Part shown: positions 9,152 through 16,324 of the stretch, in pieces
How the letters are laid out: each line of letters starts with the position of its first letter
Position numbering within the stretch: position 1 is the first letter of the stretch
NCBI RefSeq assembly: GCF_041624475.1
Contig: NZ_JBFJUX010000005.1
Location: forward strand, 1-64,000
Direction of reading: 5' to 3'
Source of the DNA: Litorivivens sp041624475
Lineage (GTDB): Bacteria > Pseudomonadota > Gammaproteobacteria > Pseudomonadales > Spongiibacteraceae
DNA: 64,000 bases
Made by a program: the position numbers and the translations under genes
The notes under the pieces: model-generated
The model's input: the letters and a program-made list of their open reading frames with translations, nothing else
Databases searched by the model: none
Told to the model about the DNA's origin: nothing

Positions 9152-10071
9152 AATTGGGCTTCATGTGCGGCATGAAAAACAATGGCCGTTACCGAATAGA
9201 AGACTATTTAACGGAGATACGCGAAGCGGAAGCGCTCGGCCTTGATCAAGCGTGGATGGGACAGGTTTTCAGCGCCGACGCGATTTCCGTACTGACACTT
9301 GCCGCCCGCGAAACCCACCGAATCAGGCTTGGCACCGCTGTCACCCCTATACAGCCGCGACATCCCACCTCACTGGCGCTACAGGCACTCACCGCCAGTG
9401 CAATAAGCAAGGGCCGCTTTGATCTGGGCATCGGGCTTTCTCACAAGTTGGTTATCGAAGACATGTATGGCTTGTCTTATGCAAAACCGGCTCAGCAGAT
9501 GCGGGAATATCTTCAGGTGTTAGGGCCTCTGTGCCGCCGCGAGCGATGTGACTATGACGGTGAGCTGTATCGCGTTCATGCCAAAATGCCCGTCGCTGAG
9601 GTCACCGAAGTTCCCGTGATCGTAGCCGCACTCGGCCCGGCGCTGCTGAAGTTGGCCGGAGAACTCGCCGCCGGCACAAGCACCTGGATGACCGGTCTAA
9701 AGACACTTGAGCAGCATATTATTCCACGCATCCGAGATGCCGCACACAGCGCCGGCAGGCCAAAACCAAGAATCGTGGCGAGCTTCCCTATTGTGCTCAC
9801 CGACAAACCCGCCGAAGCACACACCGCGGTTGCCGAAAAAACCGCCATCTACGGCCATATCCCCTCTTACAAAGCGATGCTGGACAGGGAAGGTGTACAA
9901 CACCCTGTCGACATCGCGCTGATAGGTGATCGATCATCGTTGCGCAATCAGCTGCACAAACTGGCTGAGATTGGCGTCGATGATTTCAACGCCTTTTGTA
10001 TGGAAACCGACCCCGAGGCCGTCGACAGAACCCTGGCGTTTCTGGCCGAAGAAAAAAGTAACTTTTGTTGA
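9148..10071 (+). CDS. luciferase-like (LLM class) flavin-dependent oxidoreductase
   Basis: A 307-residue TIM-barrel protein of the bacterial luciferase-like family. Family marks include MKLGFMCG at the N-terminus, EAEALGLDQAWMGQ near 32-45, IRLGTAVTPI near 74 and KGRFDLGIGLSHK near 107. The start is the ATG at 9148, overlapping the synthetase stop by 4 bases (ATGA). In actinobacteria many of these use coenzyme F420; in gammaproteobacteria FMNH2 is more likely. It may oxygenate or dehydrogenate a CoA-bound or free intermediate of this operon. Confidence 0.88.
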   Translation: MKLGFMCGMKNNGRYRIEDYLTEIREAEALGLDQAWMGQVFSADAISVLTLAARETHRIRLGTAVTPIQPRHPTSLALQALTASAISKGRFDLGIGLSHKLVIEDMYGLSYAKPAQQMREYLQVLGPLCRRERCDYDGELYRVHAKMPVAEVTEVPVIVAALGPALLKLAGELAAGTSTWMTGLKTLEQHIIPRIRDAAHSAGRPKPRIVASFPIVLTDKPAEAHTAVAEKTAIYGHIPSYKAMLDREGVQHPVDIALIGDRSSLRNQLHKLAEIGVDDFNAFCMETDPEAVDRTLAFLAEEKSNFC

Positions 10072-10092
10072 GACCCTGCACTAAGGAAGACC

Positions 10093-10545
10093 ATGCTGTA
10101 TTACGAAGACATCGATCTGGGCACAGGCTATACCTCACGCGACTATTACCTGGATAAAGACGAGTTGATCACCTTTGCCCGTCAATGGGACCCCCAGCCC
10201 TTTCACATCGACGAGGAAGCCGCCAAACACTATCCCACCGGTCTGATTGGCACCAGCGTTCACAGCTATGCGATCCTGACCAAGCTATTGACCGAGAGTA
10301 ATCAGGAGCCCCCCGCCATGGTCGCCGGACTGGGTATTGAAGATTGGCGCATGCCCTACCCGCTGACGCCCGGTGACTATGTACACGCGGTTGCATCGGT
10401 AGAATCTAAACGGGAATCGAAATCCAAACCGGCTTTCGGCATCCTCGTTTCACGCAGTGAACTTATCAATCAGGACGGCAAAGTGGTGCTCACCCACCGT
10501 AGCTCCGGCCTGATTATGAAACGACCAGTGGCAACAGCACTTTAA
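10093..10545 (+). CDS. MaoC-family (R)-specific enoyl-CoA hydratase-like protein
   Basis: A 150-residue single hot-dog domain. The hydratase-2 dyad is visible as Asp33 and His38 in the stretch FARQWDPQPFHID. It probably adds water to a 2-enoyl-CoA to give the (R)-3-hydroxyacyl-CoA, usually as a dimer. It is last in the rightward operon, 21 bases after the oxidoreductase, with AAGGA upstream of the ATG. The SDR genes that converge on it could oxidise its product, although they belong to another transcript. Confidence 0.85.
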   Translation: MLYYEDIDLGTGYTSRDYYLDKDELITFARQWDPQPFHIDEEAAKHYPTGLIGTSVHSYAILTKLLTESNQEPPAMVAGLGIEDWRMPYPLTPGDYVHAVASVESKRESKSKPAFGILVSRSELINQDGKVVLTHRSSGLIMKRPVATAL

Positions 10546-10600
10546 ACGGACACCGCTGTTCACCGATACGAGCAAAACTCTGTACTCAATATCGGACAAG

Positions 10601-11368
10601 TCAAAGTGTATGGGGGTTCACCATAACGCCCCCATCCACATCCAGCGTGGTACCCGTTATAAAAGAAGCTCGGTCAGAACAGAGATAAGTAACCGCGTCA
10701 GCTACTTCCTCCGGTTCCCCTAACCGCCGCATCGCATGCACTCCGGCGGTATGCTCTTCCGCACCCGGCACCTTGGCAAAATAATCGACAATCGCGGGAG
10801 TACGGATACCACCGGGATTAATGGCGTTCACCCTAATATTTTTCTGTGCATACTCGGCCGCCGTGGTGCGAGTCAACGCGATAACACCGCCCTTGGCCGC
10901 ACTGTAAGGTGCCTGCATGGCTTCGCCGCGCACACCTGATAGAGACGCAATATTAACGATGGCTCCGCCGCCCTGCTTCAGCATTTGCGGAATCTGATAT
11001 TTCATGCAGAGCCATACGCCCTTCAGGGAAACGTCCTGCGCCAGCTGCCAGTTTTTCTCGTCGATATCCGGCACCAAGGCAAAACCACCCCCGAAAGCGG
11101 CATTATTGCTGGCGCAATCCAAGCGACCAAAGGCGGCCACCGTTTGCTCAACCATCGCCTTTACATCTTCGGCCTTGGCCACATTGGCACGAACCGCAAT
11201 GGCCTCTCCGCCTGCCTCGCGAATCATTGCCGCCGTTTCTTCAGCGGTTTCCAGATGGTAATCCACCACCGCCACACGTGCGCCGTCTTTAGCAAACATC
11301 AGGGCCGTGGCGCGGCCAATGCCGCTGCCGCCCCCGGTCACCAGACCGGCCTTCCCCTCGAGCAACAT
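10601..11368 (-). CDS. short-chain dehydrogenase/reductase (classical SDR)
   Basis: A 255-residue classical SDR. The cofactor motif TGGGSGIG is at 11-18, Asp36 at the end of beta-2 suggests NAD(H), SNNA is at 87-90, and the catalytic set is Ser142, Tyr155 and Lys159. The C-terminal SDRASFITGTTLDVDGG is typical of 3-ketoacyl or hydroxysteroid-type SDRs. It oxidises or reduces a hydroxyl/keto group; the direction is unknown. It directly abuts the upstream SDR gene, whose stop ends at 11369, so the two are surely co-translated. Confidence 0.92.
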   Translation of the reverse strand: MLLEGKAGLVTGGGSGIGRATALMFAKDGARVAVVDYHLETAEETAAMIREAGGEAIAVRANVAKAEDVKAMVEQTVAAFGRLDCASNNAAFGGGFALVPDIDEKNWQLAQDVSLKGVWLCMKYQIPQMLKQGGGAIVNIASLSGVRGEAMQAPYSAAKGGVIALTRTTAAEYAQKNIRVNAINPGGIRTPAIVDYFAKVPGAEEHTAGVHAMRRLGEPEEVADAVTYLCSDRASFITGTTLDVDGGVMVNPHTL

Positions 11369-12199
11369 TTATTTCGCCTCGCCGAATAGCTTCTTGTGCA
11401 ACTGAGGCGCGAAGATTACCGCTCGATGGTGCTGCTCGAGAGCAGCCCCGTCACTAGCCAGCCAATAGACAATATCGGCAATCGCCTGCGGCGGTGTCGG
11501 GTTGAAGCGCGCCGCGATTTTGTCATCGAAACCATTGGCCTTCATCACCTCGGTCAACACAAAGCCCGGCTCTACCGAGAAAAAGCGGATGTCGCTGGCT
11601 TTATGCTCAACCCGCAACGAGGGCATCATGCGAATAAGTGCAGCTTTTGAGGAGGGGTAGGCAAAGCCCCAGCCGCCTTCATCAGCCGGTGCGGGCGGAT
11701 CGCTCAGCGCAGAACCAGACACCATATTGATCACCGCGCCGCTATTCCGCTCCAGCATGCCCGGCAACAACTTCTGAACCAGCGCCAGCGGGGTCAGAAC
11801 ATTGCCGCGGTAGATTTTTTCAACCTGATCAAGTTCGACCTCCAGCACCCGCTGCATATTGCCCGGCCCCTGATAACAGGCATTGTTGAACAGCACATCC
11901 ACCTTGCCGAAGTGCGTCAGCGCCTGGTCCGCGGCGGCCAGTACCGAAGCCGTATCCAGAATATCCGAACGCAGCAACAAGACTTCTGAGCCGAATTCTC
12001 TTGCCGCCGCCGCGGTGGATTCCAGCGAACCCGGCAAGGCTGTGGTGGTTGACTCCCAGCTGCCGTATTCGTGCTGCTCACCTTCCTTCAAGGTGCGCGC
12101 TGTCAGCACCAGATCGTAACCGTGGCGTGCGAACTCCAGCGCCGTGACAGCGCCTATGCCCCGGCTGGCACCGGTAATAAAGGCTACGGGTCGGCTCAT
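11369..12199 (-). CDS. short-chain dehydrogenase/reductase (SDR)
   Basis: A 276-residue SDR. TGASRGIG at 9-16 binds the dinucleotide, NNA is at 105-107, and Tyr181 and Lys185 in YPSSK are catalytic with a Ser in NMVSGSA near 161-163. An insertion of about 25 residues after Thr36 (HEYGSWESTTTALPGS) is longer than usual and may shape the cofactor or substrate entrance. Arg35 before it hints at NADPH use. The start lies 1 base after the SnoaL-like gene stop. Part of the TetR-led leftward operon. Confidence 0.9.
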   Translation of the reverse strand: MSRPVAFITGASRGIGAVTALEFARHGYDLVLTARTLKEGEQHEYGSWESTTTALPGSLESTAAAAREFGSEVLLLRSDILDTASVLAAADQALTHFGKVDVLFNNACYQGPGNMQRVLEVELDQVEKIYRGNVLTPLALVQKLLPGMLERNSGAVINMVSGSALSDPPAPADEGGWGFAYPSSKAALIRMMPSLRVEHKASDIRFFSVEPGFVLTEVMKANGFDDKIAARFNPTPPQAIADIVYWLASDGAALEQHHRAVIFAPQLHKKLFGEAK

Positions 12200-12200
12200 G

Positions 12201-12611
12201 TCACTGCCCTCCCAATGGCCGATCTTCGGCCCAGACCACGTTCAGATCCCGCTTCAGGTATTTTGCAACGCCGTCTCGAATTTCGATGGTTTCCTGATAG
12301 CGGATGCCCATATCCATCTTGTGCTCTACTTCATCCTTCACATAGAAGTGCGAGGCGATGCAGTAGGTTTCGCCGTTGTAAGTATCGCCCTCCCACTCAC
12401 CGAACTGGGAACCAATCAGATGGAAGGTGCGGCTGTACTGCCGCAGAAATTCCAGATTGTCGATAAACACCTGCCGCGACTCAGCCCCAAAGCCGGGGCC
12501 GTGCTGGGTAAAGTCCGGCCACATGATGTCTTCGGCCTCATCAAACACGCGGTCATCAACAATCCGTACATACTGGTTGGCGAGCTGCCAGGGAATATTA
12601 TTTTTATCCAT
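12201..12611 (-). CDS. SnoaL-like / NTF2-fold protein
   Basis: About 136 residues with the alpha+beta cone pattern of the SnoaL_4/NTF2-like superfamily: YVRIVDDRVFDEAEDIMWPDF, then FIDNLEFLRQ, then HLIGSQFGEWEGDTY. Members are isomerases, hydratases, cyclases or simple ligand binders, often acting on polycyclic or steroid-like compounds. Two ATGs stand side by side; the second (12611) is 7 bases after GAGGA and is used here. It lies 11 bases after the luciferase-like gene in the TetR operon. No catalytic residue can be assigned with certainty. Confidence 0.8.
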   Translation of the reverse strand: MDKNNIPWQLANQYVRIVDDRVFDEAEDIMWPDFTQHGPGFGAESRQVFIDNLEFLRQYSRTFHLIGSQFGEWEGDTYNGETYCIASHFYVKDEVEHKMDMGIRYQETIEIRDGVAKYLKRDLNVVWAEDRPLGGQ

Positions 12612-12622
12612 CATCCGATCCT

Positions 12623-13519
12623 CTACGCGAACTGTTTTTTGGCTTCGGCCAGACGACCGAAAAATTCATCGAACATTGCCACGTCGTACACAAAGTACAG
12701 CGGCAGAATTTCGATGTAAGTAGCACCGGCTTCAAGCATCGCAGGGATGGTATCAATGGTGGCCTGATAGTCCGGATTACCGTTCGCATCAAACTTGTGC
12801 TCGACCATAGCGCGAACCTGCAGCTCGGCCGGGTCGCGGCCCGCGTCTTCGAAGGCCCGGTGCAGTGCTTTGACGCCCTCACCAAACACAGCAGGGTCCT
12901 GCTCGATAGGAATCCAGCCATCGGCCACCTGGGCAATGGCCTTGCAGTTTTCCTCATTGGCTTTCACACCGACCCAACAGGGCACGGTTTCCGGTGCCGG
13001 ACGGCAGTAGATATCATTGAAGGCAATTTTCTCGCCCTGGTAACTGGCCGGCGCATCCTTCCAAAGGGCCTTCATCGCACCAATCTGCTCGAACATATAA
13101 GACTTGCGCCCGGCAAAAGGCAGGCCCGAGGCTTCAAATTCCTCGCGCTGCCAGCCCGTACCCAAACCCATCACCACACGGCCGGGCGCCAGCGCATCCA
13201 GTGTTCCAACCTGTTTGGCCAGAAGCGCTGCCGAGCGCAGCGGTGAAATCAGAATGCCCTGGGACAGTTCAATTTTGTCGGTAGATCCGGCAATCGCCGC
13301 CTCGATGGTCATGGGCTCCAGCCAAGGGGTCTCCGGCGGCGAGGGGAACTCGCCGTAGGGATAGCGGTCGGTGCGACTGCCCATCACCACGTGATCCGTC
13401 ATGGAGAGCTGGTCGATGCCAGCCGCTTCCGCTTTCTGGGCGACCTCGATCAAACCCCTGGGGCTGCCGCCGTAAAGATTTTCCAAACCATAAATACCAA
13501 TGCTCAGCTTAAAGCTCAT
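12623..13519 (-). CDS. luciferase-like (LLM class) flavin-dependent oxidoreductase
   Basis: A 298-residue luciferase-like TIM barrel. IDQLSMTDHVVMG near 34-46, IELSQGILISPLR near 82-95 and GRVVMGLGTGWQREEFEASG near 113-131 match the F420/FMN-type oxidoreductase pattern. Its ATG overlaps the TetR stop by 4 bases (ATGA). The second of three such oxidoreductases in the window, it is not a close copy of the one at 9148. It probably catalyses an FMN-dependent oxygenation or dehydrogenation in the pathway governed by the adjacent TetR regulator. Confidence 0.88.
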   Translation of the reverse strand: MSFKLSIGIYGLENLYGGSPRGLIEVAQKAEAAGIDQLSMTDHVVMGSRTDRYPYGEFPSPPETPWLEPMTIEAAIAGSTDKIELSQGILISPLRSAALLAKQVGTLDALAPGRVVMGLGTGWQREEFEASGLPFAGRKSYMFEQIGAMKALWKDAPASYQGEKIAFNDIYCRPAPETVPCWVGVKANEENCKAIAQVADGWIPIEQDPAVFGEGVKALHRAFEDAGRDPAELQVRAMVEHKFDANGNPDYQATIDTIPAMLEAGATYIEILPLYFVYDVAMFDEFFGRLAEAKKQFA

Positions 13520-14196
13520 GTCGTGCGCTCCTTGTTAATTCCGTTTGTTTGAACGTGTTTTTGGATACGTTGAATGTCGTTTTGAACCAGCGCCCCCAGC
13601 GCCGAGAGAGTGCGCTTGAGGGAGGTTTCCCGATCCAGCTCACCGCGCCGATAGGCCAGGGCAAAGTTTTTGGTGACTGCCGTACAGTTGTCGAGCAGCA
13701 GACGGGCGGAAAGCTCATCGGCCCCCAGCTCTGAAAAATAGCGCTGCCAGCGGTATTCATAGCGGCTGACCAGCTCACGGTGATAATTCTGAAAATCTTC
13801 ATTGAGCTCCGGCACGGTGCGCAGAATCAAACCGGCGCAGCCATATTCATCAATAACGTCCCAGATAAGGCTTTCGAGCCGCGTGCTCAGGCTGTGGTCT
13901 CCCGCCAAAAAACCCTTGATCGCCTGATACTGCTCCTCGCAGGTAAAGCGCTCTTCCAGGCGGCGGTAAAAGGATTCGGAAATGGCAAAGTACAGATCGG
14001 ATTTCTGCGGAAAATAGGAATACACCAGCGGCCGACCGCAGCCCGCCAGCTCGGCAATGCGGGCATGTTTCAGCGCATCGATACCTTCAAACTCGACAAT
14101 GTAGGCAGCAACCTTGATCAGTTGCTCCCGGCGCTCTTCGCGCGATGCCCGCTGATTGAGCGTCTGTAGGGTTTGGCGGTGCTGGGCTGCTGGCAA
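13516..14196 (-). CDS. TetR-family transcriptional regulator
   Basis: About 226 residues. The N-terminal helix-turn-helix spans about 18-65 (REERREQLIKVAAYIVEFEG ... GRPLVYSYFPQKSDLY), and the rest is a helical ligand-binding domain. The start is a TTG at 14194-14196, supported by GGGAG 7 bases before it. It heads the 10601-14196 operon and overlaps the next gene by 4 bases. A 15-bp dyad 44-58 bases upstream is a likely autoregulatory operator. By family it is probably a repressor released by a pathway acyl-CoA or ligand. Confidence 0.9.
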   Translation of the reverse strand: MPAAQHRQTLQTLNQRASREERREQLIKVAAYIVEFEGIDALKHARIAELAGCGRPLVYSYFPQKSDLYFAISESFYRRLEERFTCEEQYQAIKGFLAGDHSLSTRLESLIWDVIDEYGCAGLILRTVPELNEDFQNYHRELVSRYEYRWQRYFSELGADELSARLLLDNCTAVTKNFALAYRRGELDRETSLKRTLSALGALVQNDIQRIQKHVQTNGINKERTT

Positions 14197-14239
14197 GGGA
14201 ACACTCCCGAAGAATCCGAGCCGCTACATTCGCCCTCTG

Positions 14240-14254
14240 TTGACATTTTGTCAA
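14240..14254. promoter_or_regulatory. candidate TetR operator: TTGACA-TTT-TGTCAA
   Basis: A perfect dyad with 6-bp arms around TTT, lying 44-58 bases upstream of the TetR TTG start. It overlaps where the promoter should be; the leftward strand also reads TTGACA, so the site could contain the -35 hexamer itself. The small spacer and location fit a TetR dimer. Confidence 0.5.
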
Positions 14255-14297
14255 TAAGGCGAGGTCGGCCATTTGGATTAGAGGGAGCGCGTCGAAA

Positions 14298-14717
14298 TTA
14301 GCGACACGGTAATCCCAGCAGTGCAATCTCCTCTTCAAGAACCGCCACCACTTCAATCATGCCAGCCAACAGTCCATCATCAATATCGAGATGGCCTTCG
14401 TACTCAGCGAGGTTTCTTCTACGGTGGGCCAAGTCCAGAACCCGCCATTGTTCAGGGCGCAAATTGAGGGTATGCGCCAGGCACTGAAAGACTTGGTAGC
14501 GATTCTCTGAGCGGTAACCGTGCCAGCGCAGGGCAGCGAGCGCCAAGGCATGAGCGGCATTGTAGGCAAGATCAAAACGGCTTTCCGGACTTAACTGTTG
14601 TAATGAGGCGTCGTGCAGACGCACTTTCCCCGAATGCACCAGTCCCTGAAATTCGTCAATATCCGGAGGTTCTTTTTTCAGCTGGCCTATTTTGACAAGG
14701 TTATCCAAGGCGTCCAT
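14298..14717 (-). CDS. HEPN-domain protein (toxin-type partner of the adjacent nucleotidyltransferase)
   Basis: A 139-residue all-alpha protein of the HEPN type, paired with an MNT-type nucleotidyltransferase whose 3' end it overlaps by 17 bases. The C-terminal conserved helix reads AHRRRNLAEYEGH at 97-109. HEPN RNases use RX4-6H; here Arg101-Asn102 is followed by Tyr106 where the catalytic His would be (the nearest His is 109, RX7H). It may be a non-canonical or RNase-dead HEPN, or belong to a branch with Tyr at this site. By analogy with HepT/MntA pairs it would be the toxin or binding partner. GGGAA lies about 6-10 bases before the ATG. Confidence 0.75.
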   Translation of the reverse strand: MDALDNLVKIGQLKKEPPDIDEFQGLVHSGKVRLHDASLQQLSPESRFDLAYNAAHALALAALRWHGYRSENRYQVFQCLAHTLNLRPEQWRVLDLAHRRRNLAEYEGHLDIDDGLLAGMIEVVAVLEEEIALLGLPCR

Positions 14718-15300
14718 CGCTGCTTCCCTTCAGCAATATGGTTTTTCCAGCCAGCACCTTCCGCAAGAATGGCTGACCGTCTGCACGGCGTTTTTCAAAT
14801 TCCTGAACGGTATATAGCGTAGGGTTGATCGTGCGTCCCAAGGCCTTTTCAGCGGGCTCAAACAAGCGAAAAACACCTTCCAGTGTCATAGTATCCGAAA
14901 CCAGCAACACATCAATATCACTGTTTGCACGATCCTCTTCTTTGGCAACCGAACCATACAGCAAGGCCATTAATATATTCTCACCGCCCTGATCAATAGC
15001 CGCGCGCAGTTGCTGCTCAATACCCAAGGTCTTGCGAACGAGCGCGCACAGCTCCGGGTAAATGGGGGCTTGCTGATTCGGCGAGTAAAATTTTTGACGC
15101 CCTATCTTTCTCACTGTCAACAGACCGCTGTTTGTCAACCGCTCAACCTCGCGCTGAACAGCTCCCGTCCCGGCATTGGCCAGCTCAATCAACTCAGCCT
15201 GGGTATAGGATCGATCCGGCTGCCCAAAGAACAAGGCCAGCACCTTCTGACGGGTACCGGAAAACAGCGCCTCACCATAACTAATTTGCCTTTCACCCAT
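14701..15300 (-). CDS. winged-HTH + MNT-type nucleotidyltransferase (antitoxin-like, probable autorepressor)
   Basis: About 199 residues from the ATG at 15298-15300. An ArsR-like winged helix-turn-helix occupies about residues 8-75 (YTQAELIELANAGTGAVQRE, then the wing LTVRKIGRQKFY). The nucleotidyltransferase core follows: YGS with G116-S117, then Asp128 and Asp130 in SDIDVLL, so the GSX10DXD metal site is intact. In MntA/HepT systems the enzyme AMPylates and silences the HEPN toxin; the fused HTH suggests it also binds DNA. An earlier ATG at 15321 is open but lies inside the operator and almost on the predicted transcription start, so I prefer 15300. The ribosome site is weak. Confidence 0.8.
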   Translation of the reverse strand: MGERQISYGEALFSGTRQKVLALFFGQPDRSYTQAELIELANAGTGAVQREVERLTNSGLLTVRKIGRQKFYSPNQQAPIYPELCALVRKTLGIEQQLRAAIDQGGENILMALLYGSVAKEEDRANSDIDVLLVSDTMTLEGVFRLFEPAEKALGRTINPTLYTVQEFEKRRADGQPFLRKVLAGKTILLKGSSDGRLG

Positions 15301-15311
15301 ATAGCCACACC

Positions 15312-15353
15312 AAATACCCATTTTGGGTTATTAAAAACCCAAAATGGGTATTT
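15312..15353. promoter_or_regulatory. double-dyad operator of the HEPN/MNT operon
   Basis: Two perfect 18-bp inverted arms, AAATACCCATTTTGGGTT at 15312-15329 and its reverse complement at 15336-15353, flank the 6-bp centre ATTAAA. Each arm is itself a dyad: ACCCA-TTT-TGGGT at 15316-15328 and ACCCA-AAA-TGGGT at 15337-15349, with centres 21 bp apart, two turns of B-DNA. This looks like a site for two cooperating dimers on one face, most simply of the winged-HTH protein encoded just downstream. Confidence 0.75.
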
Positions 15354-15358
15354 AGCAA
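15330..15358 (-). promoter_or_regulatory. predicted sigma-70 promoter of the HEPN/MNT operon
   Basis: On the minus strand, -35 TTGCTA (15358-15353, 4/6) and -10 TTTAAT (15335-15330, 5/6) are separated by exactly 17 bp. One arm of the operator fills the spacer and the -10 is the centre of the palindrome, so a bound regulator would block RNA polymerase. The transcription start would fall near 15322-15324. Confidence 0.55.
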
Positions 15359-15388
15359 GCCCTGGACGACCGGGACCAGACTGCCTGA

Positions 15389-16237
15389 TCAGTAGAAAAG
15401 CAAAGGGTGGCTGACGCCATCATCCTGCATTGACGCCAGGTCGAGGTCTTCTTCGGGGTAGAGGGTGGTTATGGTCAGTCGCGGCTCAGAGACAAAGGCA
15501 TTGGGGCCAAGCGCCCCGGCCATGGTGCTGACACTGAAAAAGCGGCGCAAGGCCCCCTCTACATTCAGCTGTACCCGAAAACTGGCCATCGGCTCGGTGC
15601 GCGCCGCACGTTGCTGCCAGTCATCGGGCACACTGGGGAAGGCAGTTAACCGCTTCAGTGTTTGCCAGGCCTGATCGTCGCCGGTAAACAAGGCCGCCTG
15701 CTGAATCGACATAAGAATTGCCGACAGGGTATCTTCCCAATCACTGACGATATTGCCCGCCCCGTGGCGATCAAAGATAAAATCGTAGTGATTGCGCACA
15801 TTGGCGAGCTCTTCGGCAGGAACGACGCGTGAATAGAAACTTACCCAACCACGGTTAACCATTAGCAGATTGGCGGCACCGTCCATAACGGACGCGGGGT
15901 ACGGATCAAGTGCTCGCAAGTTCATGATCATCGCCTTGCGTAGCCATTTAAGCTCAGGCGCATTGAAATCCGGGCCTTCACTGACCGGCGCGTAGCCGCC
16001 CGCCAACAGCAGGTGATTGCGGTCACGCTTGCCGAGCGCCAGCGCTTCAGCCACTTCCATCACCATGGTTTCACTGGGGCGACTGGAACCGTTTTCCAGA
16101 CGGCTGATATGACGCGGTGAGCTACCCAAGCGAAAGGCCAGTTCTTCCTGGCTGACCTTGTGCACACTGCGCCAGAAGCGCAGAAACCGGCTGAAGACAC
16201 TGTTTGAATCGTTTTTGTGCCGTTCGTTGTTGGACAT
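15389..16237 (-). CDS. XRE-family regulator with MmyB-like ligand-binding domain
   Basis: A 282-residue protein. The helix-turn-helix spans about 15-75 (KVSQEELAFRLGSSPRHISR, then LENGSSRPS), followed by an MmyB-like PAS-type domain (LDPYPASVMDGAANLLMVNRG near 112-132). MmyB-like regulators bind fatty-acid-type ligands and often sit beside catabolic genes. It is the last gene downstream of the acyl-CoA dehydrogenase/GST genes, 87 bases after them, and may regulate that set. Its stop lies just upstream of the HEPN/MNT promoter. Confidence 0.88.
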   Translation of the reverse strand: MSNNERHKNDSNSVFSRFLRFWRSVHKVSQEELAFRLGSSPRHISRLENGSSRPSETMVMEVAEALALGKRDRNHLLLAGGYAPVSEGPDFNAPELKWLRKAMIMNLRALDPYPASVMDGAANLLMVNRGWVSFYSRVVPAEELANVRNHYDFIFDRHGAGNIVSDWEDTLSAILMSIQQAALFTGDDQAWQTLKRLTAFPSVPDDWQQRAARTEPMASFRVQLNVEGALRRFFSVSTMAGALGPNAFVSEPRLTITTLYPEEDLDLASMQDDGVSHPLLFY

Positions 16238-16324
16238 CGAGACGCCAAGTATCTGAGGACGCGTTATTTTTTACGTGCTGGCGCCAGATTGCAAGCGGGT
16301 CCTCACACTCGCCTGCATCACAAC

